From the NCBI RefSeq assembly GCF_000332095.2, contig NZ_KI913949.1, positions 1,946,511 through 2,010,510 on the forward strand: a stretch of DNA of 64,000 nt. Direction: 5' to 3'. The DNA comes from Leptolyngbya sp. PCC 6406. GTDB taxonomy: Bacteria > Cyanobacteriota > Cyanobacteriia > Phormidesmidales > Phormidesmidaceae. A program made the translations under genes and the position numbers. Numbering within the stretch: the first letter of the stretch is position 1; each line of letters starts with the position of its first letter. A model generated the notes under the pieces. It made no database searches and was not told where the DNA came from. It was given only the letters and a program-made list of their open reading frames with translations. Below are positions 45,303-52,122 of this stretch, piece by piece.

Positions 45303-45575
45303 CTAGGCAAAGAAAACCGTCTCATCCCGAACCGCCTCCCCACCGATACGCTCAATTTTGCCCTGGCAACAGGCACAGAGAAAATAGAAGCGGATACTGT
45401 CCGTTTCCGGCTGAATCAGCTTGTTAAGGCGATTGCGTAACTTAGTGTATTCAGCAGCAGAAAGACTGCACTCAAAAACGCTGTACTGCATCCATTGTCC
45501 ATAGGAGGAAAGAATGGTGTGGATTTTGGTGCGGCGTTTGTCTTCGGAGATGTCGTAGGTGATGACGGCATGCAT
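45303..45575 (-). CDS. cas2: CRISPR adaptation endonuclease Cas2
   Basis: A 90-residue Cas2: VITYDISEDKRRTKIHTIL (catalytic-face Asp at the end of strand 1), then YGQWMQYSVFECSL and FYFLCACCQGKIERIGG. With Cas1 it forms the integrase that adds new spacers at the leader. Last gene of the cas operon; ATG at 45575, and an AT-rich repeat gap of 126 bp to cas1. Confidence 0.97.
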   Translation of the reverse strand: MHAVITYDISEDKRRTKIHTILSSYGQWMQYSVFECSLSAAEYTKLRNRLNKLIQPETDSIRFYFLCACCQGKIERIGGEAVRDETVFFA

Positions 45576-45583
45576 GAGTGGAA

Positions 45584-45700
45584 AGTTTTGAATGCTTAAT
45601 TTTGAGTTTTGAATTGATAATTGGAAAATCTTGAATTGATGATTTTGGATTTTGAACTGATAGCAGAAAACAGGAATTAAAAACTCAAAACTTAAAATTC
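45584..45700. repeat. TTTTGAG/CTCAAAA inverted-repeat element between cas1 and cas2 (copy A)
   Basis: Left part reads AGTTTTGAATGCTTAATTTT with GAGTTTTGAATTG after it; right part reads AAAAACTCAAAACTTAAAAT. The arms are near inverted repeats around about 70 bp of AT-rich sequence. Relatives: 47512-48022 (with a gene inside) and 48670-48749 (inside cas6). Confidence 0.65.
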
Positions 45701-45701
45701 A

Positions 45702-46703
45702 TCACTTCAAGATGAGGGGGGGGTATTGATCGGTTTCGGCCATGAGGTATTTGGCGAGGAGTCGGGTTTGGATTTCAAAGGCTTCCTGGTAGGTGCATTG
45801 GCGACCCATGACGGGATGCTTGAATTTGGATTGCTTTTTCTGTTCATAGAGCCGGAGAAACTTACGACGGCCTTCGTCGGTGAGGGATACCGCGTGGCTG
45901 ATGGGTTCTGGGGTGAAATCTTCTAAACTCAACGCTTTGCGGTTGAGGGCGGCTAGCACCATGGCATCAACCACCAAGGGACGGAATTCTTCCATCAAGT
46001 CGAGGGCGAGGGAAGGGCGACCATAGCGCTGGGTGTGGAGATAGCCCAGATAGGGATCAAAGCCGACGATGTTGAGGGCTCCCTGAACATCGTGGCGCAG
46101 CAGGGCATAGCCAAAACTGAGCAGAGCATTGACGGGGTCGGTGGGGGGACGACGGCAGCGGGTGGTGAAACTAAAGTCGTCGTTGCGGATCAGGCGACCA
46201 AAGTGACCGAAGTAGGCGGCGCTGCCTGCCCCTTCAAGTCCGCGTAGGGCATCGATGATGGCGGTTTGATTGATGGGTTGGATGGCCTGCTCTAGACGGG
46301 TAATGCCGGGTTCTAGGTCGGTGATGCCCTCTCGTTGCGATCGCATCAGTAGGGTGCGGTAGTTCTTCAGCTTGCCGCGAATGAAACCCTGTACAGCGTG
46401 GATAGAACGCTCGGTTTCCCCAGCGGCCTGCCACTGGGCCGATCGCACAAAAATATTTTTGTTCAACTCCGGCTCTAGCCGCCCTAAAAATCGCCCGGTA
46501 CCAGTCATAAAGCTGAGGGGAATTTTGCGCTCTAGCAGTTCAATCAAGGCGGCGGGAGAGACAGTAGCCCGACCGAGTACCACCACCCCATCGACCTTGA
46601 TCAAAGGGACATCGAGCAGCGTTTCTTTTTGGGCGCGCACGCGGAGGCGTTCGTCGGTTTTGCCGATGAAGGCATCGTCGGTTGAAATGTAAATTGTTCC
46701 CAT
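45702..46703 (-). CDS. cas1: CRISPR integrase Cas1 (type I-D)
   Basis: A 333-residue Cas1 metal-dependent integrase. IYISTDDAFIGKTDERLRV opens the beta-rich N-terminal domain; the active-site Glu is in the ALRGLEGAGSAAYFG region, with a His in GYALLRHDVQGALN and an acidic patch in DLMEEFRPLVVDAMVLAALN. I start at ATG 46703 (MGTIYIST). The frame is also open upstream to 46928 through a G-rich tandem repeat, but the extra N-terminus would be repetitive and starts inside cas4, so I reject it. Confidence 0.97.
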   Translation of the reverse strand: MGTIYISTDDAFIGKTDERLRVRAQKETLLDVPLIKVDGVVVLGRATVSPAALIELLERKIPLSFMTGTGRFLGRLEPELNKNIFVRSAQWQAAGETERSIHAVQGFIRGKLKNYRTLLMRSQREGITDLEPGITRLEQAIQPINQTAIIDALRGLEGAGSAAYFGHFGRLIRNDDFSFTTRCRRPPTDPVNALLSFGYALLRHDVQGALNIVGFDPYLGYLHTQRYGRPSLALDLMEEFRPLVVDAMVLAALNRKALSLEDFTPEPISHAVSLTDEGRRKFLRLYEQKKQSKFKHPVMGRQCTYQEAFEIQTRLLAKYLMAETDQYPPLILK

Positions 46704-46902
46704 GGTGGTTGTTAGGTGATAGGGAGGGGAGGAGTAGGGGAGTGATGGAGGGGGGGAGTAGGGGAGTGATGGAGGGGGGGAGTGATGGAGTAGGGGAGGG
46801 GGGGAGTGATGGAGTAGGGGAGTGATGGAGTAGGGGAGTGATGGAGTAGGGGAGGGGGGGAGTTCCTCCAACACCCCAACACCCCAACACCCCATCACCC
46901 CA
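46704..46902. repeat. G-rich tandem repeat between cas4 and cas1
   Basis: About 170 bp of imperfect units (GGGGGAGTGATGGAGTAGGG type), then TGTTGGGGTGTTGGGGTG on the minus strand close to the cas4 stop. It belongs to the same G-rich microsatellite class as 163-326 and 9629-9679. It keeps the cas1 frame open on the minus strand and should be slippery. Confidence 0.85.
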
Positions 46903-47493
46903 TCACCCGCTTTCTCGATACTGTCCAACCTTCTTCGCCGCCTGGGGTAGGCATTGCGAGTAGAGGCTACAGCCTCGGCAGCGTTGGGTGTAGATGGGTG
47001 GGGGCATGTGTCCGGTGTGGAGCAGGGTGCGGACGGCGGTAAGAGTTGCGATCGCGCTTTCCCTCAGCTCAGGAGTGATTTCCACAGGTTGACGCTGGTG
47101 GGACTGGGCGTAGTAGATAAAGCCTTGGGTCACGGTACGTCCCGTCATGTCCTCCAGGCAGAGGGCTTGGGCGCAAACTTGCAGCTCATCATTGTCGAAC
47201 TCCCCCCGGTGACCGCGCTTGTACTCGACGGGGTAGAGCTGGCCATCGCTTTCTTCGATCAGGTCAGATTTGCCGATCAGACCATAGCGATCGCTGTGGA
47301 GCCAGATCGCCCGCACCTGCCAAGTATCATCCCGGTGATTGCTGCCCAAAGTGTGAACGCGATCGTGCAGACCCGTGCCTTCAAGGGTGTACTGGTTATC
47401 ACTAAACTCGCCCGCACAGAACATACGCCAACAGCGGTGGGGGCAGTAGGCGTATTGGTTGAGAGCGGCGATGGAGATGTAATCTTTGGACAT
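46903..47493 (-). CDS. cas4: CRISPR Cas4 nuclease (RecB-like, Fe-S)
   Basis: A 196-residue Cas4. The Fe-S cluster ligands are seen as NQYAYCPHRC near the N-terminus and RCRGCSLYSQC at the C-terminus. The RecB-type nuclease core is GKSDLIEESDGQLYPVEYKRG (acidic residue and ExK). It trims pre-spacers and helps choose the PAM in type I-D adaptation. The stop sits at the edge of the tandem repeat to its left. Confidence 0.96.
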   Translation of the reverse strand: MSKDYISIAALNQYAYCPHRCWRMFCAGEFSDNQYTLEGTGLHDRVHTLGSNHRDDTWQVRAIWLHSDRYGLIGKSDLIEESDGQLYPVEYKRGHRGEFDNDELQVCAQALCLEDMTGRTVTQGFIYYAQSHQRQPVEITPELRESAIATLTAVRTLLHTGHMPPPIYTQRCRGCSLYSQCLPQAAKKVGQYRESG

Positions 47494-47511
47494 ACTTGTT
47501 CAGGGGGAGGG

Positions 47512-48022
47512 TTTTTGAGTTTTGAGTTTTGAGTTTTGAGTTTTGAGTTCTTAGTTTTGAGTTGGGGGATGGGAATGCTTAGTTTTGAGTTCTTGGTTTT
47601 GAATTGTGAGCGGTTGCAGTGGGGGGAATAGGTTGGAATGGCTGAGAGTGTTATTCAGAAAAAGAGTTTTGAGTTTGCATTGAGAATTATTTGTCTTTAT
47701 AAAAAATTGCAATCTCAAAAAGAATTTGTGCTTTCTAAGCAACTATTAAGAAGTGGAACTAGCATTGGGGCAAATGTCGAGGAAGCGACTGCTGCCCAGA
47801 GTCGTAGGGATTTCTTGTCCAAAATGTCAGTTGCTTCTAAGGAAGCCAGAGAAACTAAATATTGGTTGAGATTACTGCAAGAATCAGATCTGGCATCTAT
47901 CGATTTCCAGTCAGAAATATCCCAAGTAGATGAACTTATTCGGATATTGACTGCAATCGTCAAAACTACCAAAACCACTTCGTAGTCCAAAACTCAAAAC
48001 TAAACATTCAAAACTCAAAACT
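47512..48022. mobile_element. IVS-like element: four-helix-bundle gene flanked by inverted TTTTGAG repeats (copy B)
   Basis: About 510 bp between cas4 and cas6. The left flank has tandem TTTTGAGTTTTGAG units (47514-47606) and the right flank has AACTCAAAACTAAACATTC plus AAAACTCAAAACTATC (47997-48023). The latter is, on the opposite strand, identical over about 29 nt to the left end of the insertion in cas6. In 23S rRNA, intervening sequences (IVS) are known elements with inverted ends that encode the same protein family. Here the element lies outside rRNA, inside a cas operon. Confidence 0.6.
47638..47985 (+). CDS. Four-helix-bundle protein (23S rRNA-IVS protein family)
   Basis: A 115-residue protein of the PF05635 type: VIQKKSFEFALRIICLYKKL, LLRSGTSIGANVEEATAAQS, SKMSVASKEARETKYWLRLL, and VDELIRILTAIVKTTK. 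The pattern of four amphipathic helices is characteristic. It is the only + strand gene in the cas operon and sits between inverted repeats, so it is an insertion. The family includes Avd of diversity-generating retroelements, but no reverse transcriptase, TR or VR is visible near it. The molecular role is unknown; members bind nucleic acid and pentamerise. Confidence 0.85.
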   Translation: MAESVIQKKSFEFALRIICLYKKLQSQKEFVLSKQLLRSGTSIGANVEEATAAQSRRDFLSKMSVASKEARETKYWLRLLQESDLASIDFQSEISQVDELIRILTAIVKTTKTTS

Positions 48023-48935
48023 ATCCCCTCCTCACCATCCCCATCCCCATCGGCGTCTTACGTCCAACTCCGGCGTAGAGGGCAAAGTCAGCTAGTGCGT
48101 TGAGTTGCTTGATGGTGTCGGTGTCCAGGGAGCCGAGAATTTGATAGGTGACTGTGCCGATGCAGCCCATGAACTGGTTGATGGGGCTAGTTTTGGCTCC
48201 GGTGTGTTGGAATTGCTGGCGAGGATCGGTGACGACTTCGGTGCGGATGTTGAAGTAGCTGGGTTGTAGAACGTCCAGAATTTCCCTGGGAAATTCCAGA
48301 TCGCTGTAGTGGTTCCAGCGGCGGAGCAGGCTACCGAAGACGCAATCGGGGGTGGGTAGGGGGGAGTCGTATTTGCCCTGGCGAAAGGCGGTGGGGGTGC
48401 AGAACTGGAGGGTGAGTTTGCGCTCGGTGTCGGAGGCTTGGTCGTAGAGCTGTGGGTAATTGCAGAAGTTGGCCCAGGGCTGGGTGCTCTGGGGGGTGCC
48501 GAGGATGCTGGTGATGTGCAGATCGGCGGGGCCGAGGTGCCAGGGCTGAGTGGGGTTGAGGTTGAGCCAGAGCTGGGAGAGGTGACCAAAGAGGCGATCG
48601 TCGAGCAGGGAGATGCGCCACCAGCAGGGGGTTTGGGGGGGGATAGGCTTGTGGTAGGTCCATTGGAGAAGTTTTGAGTTTTGAATGTTTAGTTTTGAAG
48701 TTTGAATTGAACGGCTGCGAGCTGAATTCAAAACTGAGAACTCAAAACTATCAACTATTTGAAGGGGACTCAGCGTAAACGCCTTATTCCCCTGGTTAGC
48801 GTGGAGCTGGTTGCCCATGTCGGCATCGACGGTGGTGACGAGGCTGAGGAAGAGGGCGTGAAGGTGTTTGCCGGTGGTGAAGCCGGGAGGGATGGGGGAG
48901 GTGGGGAGGAGGTTGAGGACGAGGCTATGGGGCAT
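48021..48935 (-). CDS. cas6: CRISPR pre-crRNA endoribonuclease Cas6 (type I-D) with an insertion
   Basis: A 304-residue Cas6 that cuts repeats to give crRNAs. It has MPHSLVLNLLPTSPIPPGF at the start and the Gly-rich loop GVGRKTPMGMGMV at the end. Residues about 60-90 (SFEFSVLNSARSRS, then KLNIQNSKLLQ) are encoded by a TTTTGAG/CTCAAAA repeat (nt 48670-48749 and flanks) and interrupt an otherwise normal sequence between FTLSPLQ and WTYHKPIPPQTPCWW. The insertion keeps the frame and has no stop. ATG 48935 overlaps the end of the HEPN gene by 11 bp; the stop touches the end of the IVS-like element. Confidence 0.92.
   Translation of the reverse strand: MPHSLVLNLLPTSPIPPGFTTGKHLHALFLSLVTTVDADMGNQLHANQGNKAFTLSPLQIVDSFEFSVLNSARSRSIQTSKLNIQNSKLLQWTYHKPIPPQTPCWWRISLLDDRLFGHLSQLWLNLNPTQPWHLGPADLHITSILGTPQSTQPWANFCNYPQLYDQASDTERKLTLQFCTPTAFRQGKYDSPLPTPDCVFGSLLRRWNHYSDLEFPREILDVLQPSYFNIRTEVVTDPRQQFQHTGAKTSPINQFMGCIGTVTYQILGSLDTDTIKQLNALADFALYAGVGRKTPMGMGMVRRG
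48670..48749. mobile_element. TTTTGAG/CTCAAAA element inserted in frame in cas6 (copy C)
   Basis: Left end AGTTTTGAGTTTTGAATG with TTTAGTTTTGA after it; right end ATTCAAAACTGAGAAC with TCAAAACT after it. The core is about 80 bp, and the disturbed protein segment spans about 31 codons (48666-48758), a multiple of three with no stop. It looks like a small relative of the gene-carrying element at 47512-48022. Confidence 0.65.
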
Positions 48936-49326
48936 GGCGATCGCCTAATAACTCAGCAATGTGACAAATAAAGGCTTCGACGGCTGGGAGTAAAGGCTCA
49001 ACTTGCTCCCGCTCAAACTCTAGGAAGTCTAGATAGTCAGCTTCCTGACGACGCTCAAACAAGTCGTTGTATAAGCGGGCCAAGTCTTTAGAAACCAGAC
49101 CCGGCCTGACATATTCACGGTTGAAAATGCCTCGAACACCAGAATGTTTGGAAGCTGACAGGTTGTCTTTGGCAATCAAGGCGGATACCGCATAGAAGCA
49201 ACTGTATTAAAGCCGATTCATACAGGCATTCCATCGCTCGGCTTGGGCTAATACCTGGGCATCAACTAACGTGGCCTGAGCACGCTGAATGCGATAAGTT
49301 GCTAATTCGTTAGAACCGTGACTCAC
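48925..49326 (-). pseudogene. HEPN-domain toxin gene interrupted by a single nonsense codon
   Basis: A GTG start at 49326 overlaps the MNT stop (GTGA). The frame reads YRIQRAQATLVDAQVLAQ, NACMNRL, then TAA at 49209-49207, then YSCFYAVSALIAKDNL, SASKHSGVRGIFNREYV and a normal HEPN tail ending at 48925. The expected residue at the stop is Tyr (RLYYSCFYA), so one T-to-A change would explain it. Frame and sequence on both sides are otherwise intact, so the change looks recent. A sequencing error or strain-specific mutation must be excluded. The 3' end overlaps cas6. Confidence 0.85.
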
Positions 49327-49634
49327 AGCATAATTCCGTCTTTTTGTACGAACTGGTAAAAGGCGCTCGCTTGATAACGTGGTGTTTGCCATTCCATGCG
49401 ATTACGTATAATCGAAGTGAGGACTTCACCGATATCCCACTCCAGTTCGTAAAGGGCATGGCGGAGGTGATCTGTTCGTTTAGCATCTACTGGGCCATCC
49501 AGTAAAACAAGGAAATCCCAGTCAGACTCTGGGGTAGCATCACCGCGAGCACGGGAACCATAAAGAATGATTTCGGCTTCGGGCTCTATCTGGTGAATGA
49601 TTTGTTTGACTTGGTCAAGAATAGGGTTTTTCAT
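49323..49634 (-). CDS. MNT-type minimal nucleotidyltransferase (antitoxin partner of the HEPN gene)
   Basis: A 103-residue minimal nucleotidyltransferase. IILYGSRARGDATPES is followed by DWDFLVL, which gives the GSx10DxD catalytic motif; a further Asp/Glu follows in ELEWDIGEVL. MNT antitoxins of this class modify a HEPN toxin by adding AMP units. It precedes and overlaps the HEPN gene, and lies 35 bp after csc1, inside the cas operon. Confidence 0.88.
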   Translation of the reverse strand: MKNPILDQVKQIIHQIEPEAEIILYGSRARGDATPESDWDFLVLLDGPVDAKRTDHLRHALYELEWDIGEVLTSIIRNRMEWQTPRYQASAFYQFVQKDGIML

Positions 49635-49669
49635 GACTTTTCCCTAGATGGGTTCTTGGGCTGTTATGA

Positions 49670-50383
49670 CTAATTGCTGAATCGATACTGCATGTGAATT
49701 GGGAGCTTGAGCGCCTCGCTGAGTCCTTCAAAGGTGTAGAACTCGCCGATCATTCGCACGTTACGGATGAGGCTGACGGGGGGCATGTTGAGGGTGTCGT
49801 AACTCAGTACTTGGTTGGTGAACATGACATCCAGTGGGTTGAGTGGATGGGGAAAGGTGAACTCTTTGGCGGAGTTGTGTTTAGGAGTGGGTAGCGCCTT
49901 CACGTTTACCTCTGCCTTACTCATCCATTTCCCCAGTCGAATCCAGCGGGGAAAGGTTAGGGGTTTTTGGGCAATGACGAAGAACTCAAACTGACTTTCG
50001 GGGGCAATTTCTTTGGCGCGACCAAAGCTGGGGATATTCTTCTGGGTTTTCTGCATTTCAACGTGGTAGCGGTTGTCGGCGTATTTCCAGGTATTGAGCA
50101 CCGCCGCGTGGCGAATTGCTCTAGCGGGGGTGACGTAGATGCCCTGTTGATTCAGGGGCGTGAGATGGGCCTCATACAGGGGCACTTGTTCGGCACAGAA
50201 GTATCGATAGCTATTTTCGTCCACAACGGTGGTGGCATACTTGGCGCTATCGACTAGCCCTAGGGCGTAGCAGAGGGCGTAGTTATGCAGTACGGGCTCT
50301 GTCTCGTAGAGCCGCCCAATTTCCCGCGTGGCGTAGTAGAGGTTGTCGTGCAGTTCTAGGGTGCCGCGATAGATATGGGGCAT
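49670..50383 (-). CDS. csc1: Type I-D Cascade subunit Csc1 (Cas5d-like)
   Basis: A 237-residue Csc1, the Cas5-like subunit that holds the 5' handle of the crRNA in the type I-D effector. MPHIYRGTLELHDNLYYATREIG is the usual start, with HNYALCYALGLV and YRFSN at the end. ATG 50383 is 4 bp after the csc2 stop, so I prefer it over an upstream in-frame start at 50425 that overlaps csc2. Confidence 0.95.
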   Translation of the reverse strand: MPHIYRGTLELHDNLYYATREIGRLYETEPVLHNYALCYALGLVDSAKYATTVVDENSYRYFCAEQVPLYEAHLTPLNQQGIYVTPARAIRHAAVLNTWKYADNRYHVEMQKTQKNIPSFGRAKEIAPESQFEFFVIAQKPLTFPRWIRLGKWMSKAEVNVKALPTPKHNSAKEFTFPHPLNPLDVMFTNQVLSYDTLNMPPVSLIRNVRMIGEFYTFEGLSEALKLPIHMQYRFSN

Positions 50384-50387
50384 GGTT

Positions 50388-51401
50388 CTAGGCTCCAGCT
50401 TTAGCAGCCTTTTTCTTGCTACCAATGTGCTTGTCAGCGTAGGCTTTGGCTTCTTGATCAGCCTGGTTGAGAATGGAGCGGATTCCGTCTTCGCTGGCGG
50501 TTAGGGATTTGACTTCGGTGAGCAAAGCCTGGAAATCTGCGCCAATGAAATCAGTATGCACAATGAACTCCTCTCCCATGAGCGATTGAATAGCGGCCTG
50601 AGCGGCTTGAGCGACATCATTCTCATCAAGGGGATCGGGAGTTTTCAGGGTGCTATTAGCCTGCATCTGGTCATAGATGGCCTGGGTCCAGCGCAGGTTG
50701 CTGACGATTTCGCCATCGGCAAAGACGACACCGATGAGCTCATTGCGGACGCGCCCGGTGCGGGTGGTTTGGGCTCCGTAGTGGCGAGTTCTGAGGATGT
50801 TATTGAAGACGTAGAGAAAGCTGGCTTCTGTAGGATCTTTGAGGGTGACAATGCTGGGGAAAAAGACCTGGGGCCGGATGTGATCTTGTTGATTAATGCG
50901 GCTGGTAACTTCCCCTGGCTTGGAGCCCGCTTCCCCCTTGGAGGCCATCGTGCCACTTTCATAGGGGGCATTCAGGGTGAAGGTTTCGTGGGATTCATCA
51001 AAGGCGGTAATGGAGAAGGCGGTATCCACGACAACTTTGGATTTTTCTGAGCCGGAGTCGCCGATGGCAAAGCCGTAGATGATGCAGTCGGGATTATCCA
51101 TACCAAAGGCGACGTTGTACTCACAGTCCTCTGGCTTGACGAAGCCGTAGGTGCGGAGGAGTTCGCGACCCACCAAGCGCTCTGGGGTGGACTGCTTGCG
51201 CTTGAACATGGAGAGACGGCTGATCGTAGTTCTATCTTCGACACCAGCTCGAACGCGGGCTTTGTTGAGTTCGCCATCGGTTTGAAAGAGCGGATAGGAC
51301 TCGGTGACCCGCACGGTCAGGAAATGGACGTATTTGCCCATGGGTTTGTAGGGAATCGCGGTGTGAAAGAATTTAGGATCGACGGTTTTGAGCAGGGCCA
51401 T
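50388..51401 (-). CDS. csc2: Type I-D Cascade backbone subunit Csc2 (Cas7d)
   Basis: A 337-residue Cas7-family backbone protein that coats the crRNA spacer in type I-D. LLKTVDPKFFHTAIPYKPMGK at the start, FLTVRVTESYPLFQTDGE, ERLVGRELLRTYGFVKPEDC and TRTGRVRNELIGVVF are typical. The family cleaves RNA in some contexts, but I assign only a structural role. The gap to the upstream nuclease-like gene is about 110 bp and looks non-coding. Confidence 0.97.
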   Translation of the reverse strand: MALLKTVDPKFFHTAIPYKPMGKYVHFLTVRVTESYPLFQTDGELNKARVRAGVEDRTTISRLSMFKRKQSTPERLVGRELLRTYGFVKPEDCEYNVAFGMDNPDCIIYGFAIGDSGSEKSKVVVDTAFSITAFDESHETFTLNAPYESGTMASKGEAGSKPGEVTSRINQQDHIRPQVFFPSIVTLKDPTEASFLYVFNNILRTRHYGAQTTRTGRVRNELIGVVFADGEIVSNLRWTQAIYDQMQANSTLKTPDPLDENDVAQAAQAAIQSLMGEEFIVHTDFIGADFQALLTEVKSLTASEDGIRSILNQADQEAKAYADKHIGSKKKAAKAGA

Positions 51402-51513
51402 AGTTTTTCTCCGAAGGTAATGAATTGATTTTCTGTGGGGGCACGGTCTCTGATAAGTTCTGCGTTGAAAGAGAGGATCTCGCCTCTATAAAATGCAGAA
51501 TGCAGGCATAGAT

Positions 51514-52122
51514 TTAACCCGTTAGCGCCTGAACTAAAATTCGCATCAGGGGTTCTACGTCGTCGGGAACACGATAACTGTCAAAGCCTTGATCGATGTG
51601 TTTACGCTTGCGGTGGAGCAAGCCAAACTCCCAGATTTTTCCAGTTGTCACTGCACCTAAAATACGGTCAGCGGGATTATCTATTTCCCACTGATCTAGG
51701 GCAATGAGCTGAGCCACTAATTGAGTGAAGCCAAAATCCAAGTCTCCTTTTTTGGCCTCAATAATGAGCAATTGGCTCTGCCGTTGTAGAAAATAGTCTA
51801 AATACCCTTGAAGCTGTTCCGTAACCTTGATGGGATATTCAATCCGAAGCTCTGCTTGGGTGTAGTGGATCAGGTCTAGAATGACTGGAGAGACGAGTAT
51901 TTCTCGACGAGCTGTTTCCGTGGATAGATTGACGTAGGGTAATGTCTCTTCAATACGATCCTTTAATTCGGTAATGCGATCGAGATCTCCTGAATATTGA
52001 GGTAGATTTAATCGCTTACGGCTGAAGGTATAGCCAAATTCTTCAGCGAGTTCTGCGGCGATTAACTTGAGTTCAAAAATTCTACTGAATGTGTAGGAGC
52101 CTCCAGGCTCTAAGACCTTCAT
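51514..52122 (-). CDS. Predicted PD-(D/E)XK-like protein coupled to cas10d
   Basis: A 202-residue protein of unknown function. YLDYFLQRQSQLLIIEAKKGD with LDFGFTQLVAQLIAL has the D...(E/Q)xK layout of a PD-(D/E)XK nuclease core (Asp in YLDYF; EAK on the next strand), and an N-terminal Glu-rich helix comes before it. Its ATG overlaps the cas10d stop (ATGA at 52122-52119), so it is translated with Cas10d. Genes of this type are also known outside CRISPR loci in cyanobacteria, so it could be a passenger. Not a known core member of type I-D. Confidence 0.6.
   Translation of the reverse strand: MKVLEPGGSYTFSRIFELKLIAAELAEEFGYTFSRKRLNLPQYSGDLDRITELKDRIEETLPYVNLSTETARREILVSPVILDLIHYTQAELRIEYPIKVTEQLQGYLDYFLQRQSQLLIIEAKKGDLDFGFTQLVAQLIALDQWEIDNPADRILGAVTTGKIWEFGLLHRKRKHIDQGFDSYRVPDDVEPLMRILVQALTG

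Noticed and set aside
47638-47985. Avd-type accessory gene of a diversity-generating retroelement
   Set aside because: No reverse transcriptase, template repeat or variable repeat is visible; the inverted repeats fit an IVS-like element better.
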